Assembly: GCA_039024295.1 (NCBI GenBank)
Contig: JBCDIQ010000369.1
Span: forward strand, 1-5,614
Direction of reading: 5' to 3'
DNA: 5,614 nt
From: JBCDIQ01 sp039024295
GTDB taxonomy: Bacteria; Bacteroidota; Bacteroidia; J057
Shown here: piece by piece, positions 1 through 5,614 of the stretch
How the letters are laid out: each line of letters starts with the position of its first letter
Position numbering within the stretch: position 1 is the stretch's first letter
Made by a program: the position numbers and the translations under genes
The notes under the pieces: generated by a model
What the model was told of the DNA's origin: nothing
The model's database searches: none
What the model saw: the letters and a program-made list of their open reading frames with translations, nothing else

Positions 1-63
1 GCTATTCGGAACCCATACTTCTCTCCCCAGATGATCGGTTAGTAACTGTAAACCTGAACCCAT
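1..63 (-). CDS. Partial N-terminus, possible BtuF-like (helical-backbone metal/cobalamin receptor) substrate-binding protein
   Basis: An open frame starts with ATG at 63-61 and runs off the left edge without a stop, giving 21 residues. The stretch LLTDHLGREVWVPNS resembles the start of Bacteroidota periplasmic-binding-like proteins of the BtuF / ABC-transporter substrate-binding family. From memory, these often begin close to a T-D-x-x-G-R-x-V-x-(V/I)-P segment and continue into a R-I-V-S-L-V-P-S-Q-T-E motif, which would lie outside this window. If that is right, the protein would bind a cobalamin- or metal-chelate-type ligand. The ATG lies only 2 nt after the TGA of the upstream lipoprotein gene (TGA-TC-ATG), which suggests translational coupling in one transcript. 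Upstream in the same frame there is a TAG about 14 codons before the ATG, so a slightly longer start is possible, but I see no other ATG there. The identification rests on about 15 residues and is tentative. Confidence 0.5.
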   Translation of the reverse strand, partial: MGSGLQLLTDHLGREVWVPNS

Positions 64-65
64 GA

Positions 66-608
66 TCAGTTGCCAGTTCCCGTGTAAAAAAGCCGAATTC
101 GAACCCTAATTAGGTCAAAATATGCCTGCTCAACTGAGAAACTCACCTGATACTTGTGGGGGCTCCCAAGTAGCGGGGGCAGCGTGTTGCCGACCTCCAT
201 GGGCATTCCAGACACATCTGCCAAAGAAAAACTCCACATACTCGAGTTGGAGGTTTCATCTTCAGAAAGCACGGAAAGCTCGATTTCTCCCAGCGCATTT
301 ATGGAATTTCCTCCTTCGAGCACTTCGATAGAAATGCTATCCAATCTTGCATTTTGGAGGTTTTCTGGATTTAGTCCTGCTCCTTGAGCAGCTTGACCCC
401 AAGCCTCCTCAGAAATTACTTCAGAAATGGCTCCACGCAATTCTCCATTGCTGGCCCCAAGGGGAGGAAGGGTAAAAGTGACTTCCTCCTCAAAAAAAAC
501 CTCCACCAAAGGTGCAGGCTCATCATCCTGGCCACACCCGGCCCAAACCATGCAGCTTATGCCCACCGCCATGATCCAGTATTTCAATACTTTCATAGGC
601 ATGAACAT
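66..608 (-). CDS. Putative surface lipoprotein of unknown function
   Basis: I do not recognise a family. The N-terminus has a lysine-containing n-region (MKVLKY), a hydrophobic core (WIMAVGISCMVWA) and a lipobox-like A-G-C, so the mature protein probably begins at this cysteine (residue 25 from the ATG at 608). The cysteine is followed by GQDDEPAP. Acidic residues just after the cysteine resemble the lipoprotein export signals described for Bacteroidota surface lipoproteins, so outer-leaflet exposure is plausible but inferred. The mature part is about 155 residues, rich in acidic and beta-prone stretches (VEVFFEEEVTFTLPPL; YQVSFSVEQAYFDLIRVRIRLFY), consistent with a small beta-sandwich. There are no catalytic motifs or internal repeats. 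Start choice: in-frame ATGs occur at 608, 602 and 596, and a GTG at 632. The GTG lies in the 3' arm of the 629-667 hairpin, so I disfavour it. ATG 596 gives the tidiest signal peptide, and 608 follows an A-rich leader. It lies downstream of the protease gene and 2 nt before the next frame. Confidence 0.75.
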   Translation of the reverse strand: MFMPMKVLKYWIMAVGISCMVWAGCGQDDEPAPLVEVFFEEEVTFTLPPLGASNGELRGAISEVISEEAWGQAAQGAGLNPENLQNARLDSISIEVLEGGNSINALGEIELSVLSEDETSNSSMWSFSLADVSGMPMEVGNTLPPLLGSPHKYQVSFSVEQAYFDLIRVRIRLFYTGTGN

Positions 609-628
609 ACCATTTTTGCAGCACTTTT

Positions 629-667
629 TCACAGCGTTGAAAAGGCTTTACCTTTTCAACGCTGTGA
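629..667 (-). terminator. 17-bp perfect hairpin between protease and lipoprotein genes; terminator or mRNA-processing element
   Basis: Arms at 629-645 and 651-667 are perfectly complementary around a 5-nt loop (646-650). The structure begins 4 nt after the protease TAA at 671-673. On the minus strand the stem is followed by AAAAAGTGC and not by a T-run, and the plus strand also lacks a T-run after the stem, so it is not a canonical intrinsic terminator. It may still halt or slow transcription, or protect the 3' end of the protease mRNA so that protease and lipoprotein are expressed at different levels. The structure is directly visible; the function is inference. Confidence 0.5.
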
Positions 668-670
668 GGC

Positions 671-3600
671 TTATTCAACCCAGCGAAAAACCTGCTGTCC
701 TTTCTCAGTCACAACCCTCAATAAGACCAAGCCTGTAGCTACCTGAGGCAGATTGAGCTTTACTTGCTGCTCTCCACTAGAAACTGGTTGGGACTTCTTC
801 CATAGCACCCGTCCTTGCACATCCCACAATTCAAGGGTAAACCTTTCTGGGTTCTCTGTTGTGAACGACAAGATTCCCTGGTTTTGATCCCAATTCATCT
901 TGTAGGCCATGAACTCCTCACTTATCGAAGTTGCAAGGACTTCTACTACCTGGGTAGCTGAGTCAATAAGCCCACACCGATTGGTTACGATGAGGGTAAC
1001 CTCGTACAAGCCTGCAGAATCGTAGGTATGATTGGGCGTTTGATCAAAGCTCTGCTGTCCATCTCCGAATTTCCATTGATAGGTATCTCCATCTATGGAG
1101 AGATTTTGAAAGAGAACATTGGTTCCATTGGCATTTGCCTGAAAGATTGCCTGTGGAGTAGGACTCACCGTGATGGTTTGGGTTTTGGTATCAACTCCCA
1201 AGGCATTTACTACTGATAAGCTCACCCTGTAAACTCCAGGTTGACTGAACGTAAGTATGGGCGTTTCATCATTTACTCCTGTACCCAATATGAAGCTTGC
1301 ACTGCTTGCAGGAGATACCCTCCACCCCCAGGTTTCAGGGGCTCCTAGGCTTACATCCGTAAAGGCAACGGTATCTCCCAGGCAGATGAGATCGGGAAAA
1401 TTAAAGTCTGAGACCGGTGCTGAAGCCTGACAATTCACCAGTTGGGGTTGAACAAAAATAGCATTACTTCTCCTTCCTGTGAGGCCATTTGGTCCTAAGG
1501 GCTTTATTGCAAACCAATTATTTTCACGGTTAAAGCGGGTTCTGATATCGATCCGATTAGTAGTTACCGTATCTACGATCTCCATAAACCGCTGCCCCAG
1601 TTGATATACCTCATAAGATGTTGCCCCAGGAACTGGAATCCACTGTAAAACAAGGGAATCCTGGCAAACCCTGGTCGCACGGATTTGGGGGGTTTGACTA
1701 ATTATAGACAAAAATGTCTCTGAGGTATCAGAATCTCCTCCTCTCCTTACTGCTACGAGGACACTTCCTGAAACGGTGGAGGGTACATTCCAATCATAAA
1801 ATCTCCTGGTCGCAGCAATGTTATTTTGGATCAGGTTCCATGTGGCCCCTCCATCATCGGAGTATTCCAGGGCAAAAGTTCCTTGGTTTCCAATGGCGTC
1901 CCATCGTATGCGTTCGTTTTCAAATGGTACCAACCCTTCTCCGCCGGAGGGATAGGTAAGCTCTATCGCGCTCCTGTAATAGACAGGCACAAGATAAAAT
2001 GGTTGGGGCCCTTGTCCCAAGGACCTTCCCCTAACTTCAATGGTGTACGGCCCAGGAATGAGAGAGGTGATTTCAACCTGTTCCATATTATTTAGCGTAT
2101 CCCGTCCCTTAAATGCAGGAGAGGAGAGATTGTTGGTTCTTGGCGTTGGATCCAATTGCCAGGGTAAATGGACAATTCCATTTGGCCCTGTTACGGTTAT
2201 GTCCAGGTCATTTACAAGGGCACGTGCTGCTAATGGACTTACATCTGGATCGTTCCAGTAGATCATGAACCGTGCCTTTCGTACGTCTGGCCCGATTACC
2301 ATTTGGAAAATAGCAGTATCTCCCTGATCTACTGTTCCGGTCTGCCAGGACTCTTCCACAATGGGCTGCAATGCTCTTTTGGTGTTGACTCGCCCCCACC
2401 CAAATAGGTAGTCGGGCCCCATATTACCCAAGTCATCTGCACTGTTTAGTAAACACGCCTTTACTAGGCCAGCTGGAACTGTACTACCTGGATTTACTAT
2501 GGAAAAGGCCTGATACAGCAAAGCTGAAACACCTGCTACGCCTGGAGCAGCAGCAGAAGTTCCACCAAAATTCCGGTACCTGTTATCAGGAAATGTTGAA
2601 ACCTGACCGTTTCCATATGCAGCAACATCCGGTTTAAGGCGGCCATCACTGGCAGGACCACGGCTGCTGCTGTTTGCAAGCCGGTCATCATCCGTTACAT
2701 TGGCCACTGTCAACACCAGTTTTCCTTGTTTATGACCTCCGGTGATATTTCCCCACTGGTCACCCGCACCGTACCCACAGTCATTATTGTTGGAGTTCCC
2801 TCCTGAGAATACGTGTAGCAGTGAGGGATTCTGGAGCATTTGGCGGTCTACCCGCTGGGTGACAGTGGTGTATCCCAGGTTACACCCCTGGCTGTAGGAA
2901 GAGTTGGTAATGTTTACCCCTTCATTTTGGTGTAAGTCCAGGGTCTGATCGGTAAACCCTCCACTGTAGTCCATCACGTACATTTCTGCTTTGGGGGCCA
3001 TCCCCTGCTGAGTGGGGTCCAGGTTTCCTGCCCCTGCCATGATGCCTGCTACTTGATCTCCGTGCTGGGTGTTGCCTGCAAGATTGGCGGTATTAGGCGT
3101 AGCAAACTGCTGGTCCAAGCGCCCAAAGAAGTCGATGTGCGGACCAATGTCTCCATCGTCTCTTACGAGTACTTTTACCCCACTGCCGTCTAGTTCCAGG
3201 TTCAATCCACCTACATTCAAGCTGTTGGCACGATGCAAACTTTGTCCCCTCAGGTCATCTGGTTCTGGAGCAGGTGGTGCCTCCTCAATATAAAGCACTT
3301 CATCTACCTCAGCCAGTTTACCAAGTTGCTCTCTGGCTAATAAAACAGCTCCAACGTGTAGGTCCTCTTCGGTGTATACCCATTCCCCTCCCAGGCCGAC
3401 GAGGTGGGAGCGAACAACCTCTGAGTTAGCCCCGGGTAGAAGTTGCACCCTGAGTTCGAGGGTTTCTGTACCCTCAATGTTGGCAGCCAACTCACTGGCA
3501 ATTTTTTTGGATGGTGGCAACTGTCCTAAAAAAGAGACTCCCATTTCCCAAAGATCTGGGGAAGACAGGTGGGAAGGGATGGACGCTAGATAGGCATTAG

Positions 3601-3865
3601 GCGGTAGAGAAACGTGAAGCAGAATCCCTGCCTCGGTAAGTATTTTTCGCTCCTCAAAATTAGGGTAGGTAGAAAACCCTATGATGCGGACATGGAAAGA
3701 CGGCTCACTGTTGCCCTGGTGCCAGGGGCTATTTTTATCTAAAGAGGCTAATGAGACAGAGCCAGTAGAAAGCTGAACAGTTTTTTGAGCGGAAAGGTGT
3801 TGGGGACTAACCCCCATGATCCCCCAAAGAAGGATTAACGTTAAGATAGCAATGTTTCGAAGCAT
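671..3865 (-). CDS. Secreted modular S8 (subtilisin/KP-43-like) serine protease with PKD domains and T9SS-type C-terminus
   Basis: This 1064-residue extracellular endopeptidase should hydrolyse proteins by the subtilisin mechanism. Residues 1-26 form a signal peptide (MLRNIAILTLILLWGIMG..., likely cleaved after LSA). Residues about 27-205 look like a propeptide with two related alpha/beta segments. The catalytic core covers about 225-500: Asp236 in VLVRDDG, His268 in HGDQVAGI, oxyanion Asn357 in FSGGN and nucleophile Ser437 in GGTSAAAP, with the supporting motif SSRGPASDGRLKPDVAAYG (399-417). All triad residues are present. Next is a KP-43-type jelly-roll domain (about 503-630, with ALVNDLDITVTGPNG), then an Ig-like segment opening with LTYPSGGE (about 633-722), an FnIII-like domain (about 724-808) and two PKD domains (about 816-900 and 901-977, the second with WKFGDG). 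The last 80 residues resemble a type A T9SS sorting domain (LELWDVQGRVLW; end GQQVFRWVE) but lack the usual YPNP opening. ATG 3865 directly precedes the signal peptide. The gene stands alone after the dnaA terminator. The HGD variant of HGT is, from memory, common in Bacteroidota relatives. Confidence 0.93.
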   Translation of the reverse strand: MLRNIAILTLILLWGIMGVSPQHLSAQKTVQLSTGSVSLASLDKNSPWHQGNSEPSFHVRIIGFSTYPNFEERKILTEAGILLHVSLPPNAYLASIPSHLSSPDLWEMGVSFLGQLPPSKKIASELAANIEGTETLELRVQLLPGANSEVVRSHLVGLGGEWVYTEEDLHVGAVLLAREQLGKLAEVDEVLYIEEAPPAPEPDDLRGQSLHRANSLNVGGLNLELDGSGVKVLVRDDGDIGPHIDFFGRLDQQFATPNTANLAGNTQHGDQVAGIMAGAGNLDPTQQGMAPKAEMYVMDYSGGFTDQTLDLHQNEGVNITNSSYSQGCNLGYTTVTQRVDRQMLQNPSLLHVFSGGNSNNNDCGYGAGDQWGNITGGHKQGKLVLTVANVTDDDRLANSSSRGPASDGRLKPDVAAYGNGQVSTFPDNRYRNFGGTSAAAPGVAGVSALLYQAFSIVNPGSTVPAGLVKACLLNSADDLGNMGPDYLFGWGRVNTKRALQPIVEESWQTGTVDQGDTAIFQMVIGPDVRKARFMIYWNDPDVSPLAARALVNDLDITVTGPNGIVHLPWQLDPTPRTNNLSSPAFKGRDTLNNMEQVEITSLIPGPYTIEVRGRSLGQGPQPFYLVPVYYRSAIELTYPSGGEGLVPFENERIRWDAIGNQGTFALEYSDDGGATWNLIQNNIAATRRFYDWNVPSTVSGSVLVAVRRGGDSDTSETFLSIISQTPQIRATRVCQDSLVLQWIPVPGATSYEVYQLGQRFMEIVDTVTTNRIDIRTRFNRENNWFAIKPLGPNGLTGRRSNAIFVQPQLVNCQASAPVSDFNFPDLICLGDTVAFTDVSLGAPETWGWRVSPASSASFILGTGVNDETPILTFSQPGVYRVSLSVVNALGVDTKTQTITVSPTPQAIFQANANGTNVLFQNLSIDGDTYQWKFGDGQQSFDQTPNHTYDSAGLYEVTLIVTNRCGLIDSATQVVEVLATSISEEFMAYKMNWDQNQGILSFTTENPERFTLELWDVQGRVLWKKSQPVSSGEQQVKLNLPQVATGLVLLRVVTEKGQQVFRWVE

Positions 3866-3907
3866 TTATAAAATCATATGGAAACGACGAAGACATAAGG
3901 AACGCAT

Positions 3908-3915
3908 CAAAAATA
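3908..3915 (-). promoter_or_regulatory. Candidate proximal promoter -7 box for the protease gene
   Basis: On the minus strand this reads TATTTTTG, an exact match to the Bacteroidota -7 consensus TAnnTTTG, and it lies 42 nt upstream of the ATG at 3865. The nearest TTTG that could serve as a -33 element (3942-3945) is 26 nt away, longer than the usual spacing of about 17-23. The region is A/T-rich, so a chance match is possible. Confidence 0.35.
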
Positions 3916-3935
3916 ACTTTATTTTTACTTGGCCT

Positions 3936-3945
3936 TTCGCACAAA
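3936..3945. repeat. 10-nt direct repeat, copy 1
   Basis: TTCGCACAAA on the plus strand occurs here and again at 4023-4032, 87 nt apart in the protease upstream region. It could be a paired regulator site or a coincidence. No dyad symmetry is seen within the unit. Confidence 0.3.
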
Positions 3946-4001
3946 TCCTGCATCAGAAAAACCTCATTGGGGCCACCAAACTCGGCTTTATTTCTTGGTC
4001 A

Positions 4002-4014
4002 TCCGATTATCGGA
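4002..4014. repeat. Short palindrome TCCGATTATCGGA
   Basis: Six-base arms are perfectly inverted around a single T. The spacing is too tight to form an RNA hairpin, so if it has a role it would be as a dimeric DNA-binding site. It lies between the two promoter candidates. A chance occurrence cannot be excluded. Confidence 0.25.
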
Positions 4015-4022
4015 CGCTTCGG

Positions 4023-4032
4023 TTCGCACAAA
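4023..4032. repeat. 10-nt direct repeat, copy 2
   Basis: This is an identical copy of TTCGCACAAA found at 3936-3945. It falls between the distal promoter candidate and the protease start. Confidence 0.3.
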
Positions 4033-4102
4033 ATTCCAAAGCAAGCTCTGAAGATTTATTTCAGCAGCGTTCCTAGGAAAAAGTTTAGGCGTTGGGCTAT
4101 CT

Positions 4103-4136
4103 CAAATTTACATCAAAAATCACGCCTAACAGCAAA
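4103..4136 (-). promoter_or_regulatory. Candidate distal Bacteroidota-type promoter for the protease gene
   Basis: On the minus strand, TTTG (4133-4136) is followed after 22 nt by TAAATTTG (4103-4110). This fits the TTTG-N17-23-TAnnTTTG pattern of the Bacteroidota primary sigma factor. Transcription would begin near 4096, giving a leader of about 230 nt before the protease ATG. The -33 element sits inside the T-run of the dnaA terminator, so the two signals are overlaid. An 8-bp inverted repeat (4085-4092 with 4122-4129) brackets the -7 box and could be an operator. Confidence 0.4.
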
Positions 4137-4160
4137 AAACGCAGGTAAAAATACCTGCGC
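4133..4160 (-). terminator. Rho-independent terminator of dnaA
   Basis: A perfect 8-bp stem, CGCAGGTA (4140-4147) with TACCTGCG (4152-4159), encloses a 4-nt loop. On the minus strand it is followed directly by six T residues (4134-4139). It lies about 52 nt after the dnaA stop codon and is oriented correctly to end dnaA transcription, separating it from the protease gene. Confidence 0.88.
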
Positions 4161-4211
4161 TTTATCTTTTCTCCTGTTGCATCTACGGAAAATTCTTACA
4201 GTAGGGCTTCT

Positions 4212-5513
4212 TTATTGATACTGCATTCTCAGACGTTTCGAGATTTCTTCAACACTTCTTTTAAAGTGTTTATCGGTGGTCATGAGGTCACTCACGGTTT
4301 GCAGGGCGTGGATGACAGTTGAGTGATCCCTTCCACCAAAGTGGAGACCTATAGACTTTAATGAATGCTTGGTAAGGTCTTTTGCAAAGTACATAGCAAT
4401 TTGGCGGGCTTGTACAATTTCGCGCTTACGAGTTTTAGCCTTCATGAGGTCTATTTCCACTGAAAAATGGTCGCTTACCACGCGCTGGATTGATTCTATT
4501 GTAATTTCTCTACTCACTTTGTCCACAAAATTTGATAACATTGAGCGAGTCAGTTCTAAGTTGACTTCAACTCTGTTAAGCGAACTTTGTGCCAAAAGAC
4601 TTATAAGTGCTCCTTCAAGCTCTCGAATGTTAGAATTAATGTTATGTGCTATATATTCAACAACCTCATCGGGCAGTTCAATTCCATCTTTGTACATTTT
4701 ATTTTGGAGGATGGATTTTCGAGTCTCATATGAAGGTTGCTGAAGGCTTGCGTTTAATCCCCACTTAAATCTGGACAATAATCTTTCTTCCATTCCTTCC
4801 ATCTCATTGGGGGAACAATCTGATGCCAGGACGATTTGTTTCCCTGACTGGCGGAGATGGTTAAATACATGGAAGAAATTATCCTGGGTCTTCGATTTCC
4901 CAGATAGGAACTGAACATCATCTACCAGCAAAACATCAATCATCTGGTAGAAATTCATAAAGTCATTTACGGTATTGTTCCTTACAGCATCAATAAACTG
5001 GTTAATGAAACGCTCCGAAGAGAGGTATAACACAGCCTTGTTAGGAGAATGTGATTTTATTTCGTTACCAATGGCTTGGAGAAGATGGGTTTTGCCCAGT
5101 CCGGTTCCCCCGTATACAAATAGCGGGTTGTAAGCAGTAGCTCCAGGCTTGTTAGCAACCGCATAGCCTGCAGATCGGCCCAAACGATTACAGTCTCCTT
5201 CAATAAAGGTTTGAAAGGTATGGCCTGGATTTAGGTTAGAATCTATCTCGAACTTGCGAATGCCAGGGATGACAAACGGATTGGGTATGGGCCGGTCGGC
5301 ATTTAGGTAATGAGGGTTAATGGTATTACTTCTATTGCTTCCGGGGGCCTGTGAAGTATTAGGCAATTTAATTGAAGTACCGTGGGTGCTTCCTTCATCT
5401 TTTTCTATGACGATGGAATACTCCAGTCTTCCCTCTGGTCCCAGCGTAGCATGCAGGGCTTTCTTTAGCAAATTGACATAATGGTCTTCCAACCATTCAT
5501 AGAAGAATTGGCT
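4212..5513 (-). CDS. dnaA: Chromosomal replication initiator protein DnaA, 5'-truncated
   Basis: DnaA is the AAA+ ATPase that binds DnaA boxes at oriC, melts the origin and helps load the replicative helicase in the cytoplasm. The recognisable frame begins at SQFFYEWLEDHYVNLL, the second half of domain I. Counting from the first possible start codon (TTG at 5492), landmarks are: variable linker (domain II) about 31-75; Walker A GGTGLGKT 128-135; Walker B VLLVDDVQF 187-195; sensor 1 VLASD 221-225; arginine-finger region ERLLSRF 236-242; sensor 2 NIRELEGAL 288-296; domain IV with KTRKREIVQARQIAMYF about 353-369 and the DNA-binding signature GGRDHSTVIHA 386-396. The ATPase and DNA-binding parts look intact. 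The protein lacks roughly 45-50 N-terminal residues of domain I, which mediates self-association and helicase contact. Upstream in frame only DEPGGT remains before a TGA at 5532-5534, and no ATG is available. This is either a contig-end or assembly break, or a truly disrupted gene. The stop codon is followed by a strong terminator. Confidence 0.95.
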   Translation of the reverse strand, partial: SQFFYEWLEDHYVNLLKKALHATLGPEGRLEYSIVIEKDEGSTHGTSIKLPNTSQAPGSNRSNTINPHYLNADRPIPNPFVIPGIRKFEIDSNLNPGHTFQTFIEGDCNRLGRSAGYAVANKPGATAYNPLFVYGGTGLGKTHLLQAIGNEIKSHSPNKAVLYLSSERFINQFIDAVRNNTVNDFMNFYQMIDVLLVDDVQFLSGKSKTQDNFFHVFNHLRQSGKQIVLASDCSPNEMEGMEERLLSRFKWGLNASLQQPSYETRKSILQNKMYKDGIELPDEVVEYIAHNINSNIRELEGALISLLAQSSLNRVEVNLELTRSMLSNFVDKVSREITIESIQRVVSDHFSVEIDLMKAKTRKREIVQARQIAMYFAKDLTKHSLKSIGLHFGGRDHSTVIHALQTVSDLMTTDKHFKRSVEEISKRLRMQYQ

Positions 5514-5516
5514 AGT

Positions 5517-5614
5517 GCCGCCTGGCTCGTCTCACAAAGGTGCTGCAACATCCACCGATGCGTAGCACTGTTCATGTCCCTTAAGTGAGTAATCGCGTCG
5601 AGCTGAAACGTGCC
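5517..5614. other. Unidentified segment joined to truncated dnaA
   Basis: This edge segment should encode the first half of DnaA domain I but does not in any minus-strand frame. The DnaA frame meets TGA at 5532-5534. A different minus-strand frame is open from the edge (5614) through the junction to a TAA at 5465-5467, 49 residues, with protein-like content before the junction (for example ITHLRDMNSATHRWMLQHLC). That could be the end of a foreign gene whose true continuation is lost at the joint. I do not recognise it, and I see no terminal inverted repeat or target duplication that would mark an insertion sequence. A chimeric contig end is the simplest explanation. Confidence 0.45.

Larger units (their letters stand above)
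3866..4211. other. 346-nt non-coding region between dnaA and the protease gene
   Basis: No convincing gene lies here on either strand; open frames on the plus strand cross the dnaA terminator or the start of the protease gene and have no recognisable content. The region holds the dnaA terminator, two promoter candidates for the protease gene, an 8-bp inverted repeat (4085-4092 with 4122-4129), a 13-nt palindrome TCCGATTATCGGA (4002-4014), and a 10-nt direct repeat (3936-3945 and 4023-4032). If the distal promoter is used, the protease mRNA has a leader of about 230 nt. I see no known riboswitch in it. Confidence 0.7.

Noticed and set aside
122..746. Several plus-strand open frames opposite the lipoprotein gene and the protease 3' end
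   Set aside because: They overlap one another and cross the intergenic hairpin, while the minus-strand frame has a clear signal peptide and lipobox. They are treated as shadows.
2208..2399. Minus-strand open frame of 63 codons in another phase within the protease gene
   Set aside because: It is entirely inside the continuous protease frame, in the conserved end of the catalytic core and the start of the jelly-roll domain. There is no sign of a frameshift.
3816..4076. Plus-strand open frame of 86 codons overlapping the protease start
   Set aside because: It is antisense to the protease signal peptide and has no family-like content.
3967..4218. Plus-strand open frame of 83 codons in the dnaA-protease gap
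   Set aside because: It runs through the dnaA terminator hairpin and into the dnaA 3' end, with low-complexity, basic-rich content and no recognisable domain. It is best explained as chance.
4519..4527. DnaA-box-like sequence TTGTCCACA
   Set aside because: It differs by one base from TTATCCACA, is a single copy, and lies within the dnaA coding sequence. I see no cluster of boxes or AT-rich unwinding region to support an origin here.
4369..4743. Plus-strand open frame of 124 codons inside dnaA
   Set aside because: It lies wholly antisense to conserved DnaA domains III and IV, so its openness is a shadow of dnaA codon use.

Overview
The window comes from a member of the Bacteroidota. The evidence is a DnaA of Bacteroidota type, a large subtilisin-like protease ending in a domain that resembles a type IX secretion system (T9SS) sorting signal, a lipoprotein whose cysteine is followed by acidic residues, and promoter candidates of the TTTG / TAnnTTTG type. 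I cannot name a genus with confidence. A Saprospiria- or Cytophagia-like organism is a guess.

All genes lie on the minus strand, so the biological order runs from high to low coordinates. At the right end is dnaA (4212-5513), complete from late domain I to the C-terminus but missing the first half of domain I. About 98 nt at the window edge (5517-5614) are not DnaA in any frame I read. A strong intrinsic terminator (4133-4160) closes dnaA. A 346-nt non-coding stretch follows, with two candidate Bacteroidota promoters for the next gene. That gene (671-3865) encodes a 1064-residue secreted modular S8 protease: signal peptide, propeptide, subtilisin core, jelly-roll domain, Ig/FnIII-like domains, two PKD domains and a T9SS-like C-terminus.

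Four bases after the protease stop codon is a 17-bp perfect hairpin (629-667). It is followed by a lipoprotein of unknown function (66-608). Two bases after the lipoprotein stop codon, a further reading frame begins (1-63) and leaves the window. Its short peptide resembles the N-terminus of BtuF-like substrate-binding proteins.

The contents suggest ordinary housekeeping (dnaA) next to an envelope or secretion cluster, with the protease released or anchored at the surface and the lipoprotein in the outer membrane. I see no CRISPR array, tRNA, rRNA, insertion sequence or clear novel system. The points most worth checking are the abrupt break in dnaA, the hairpin between protease and lipoprotein, and the unidentified lipoprotein.
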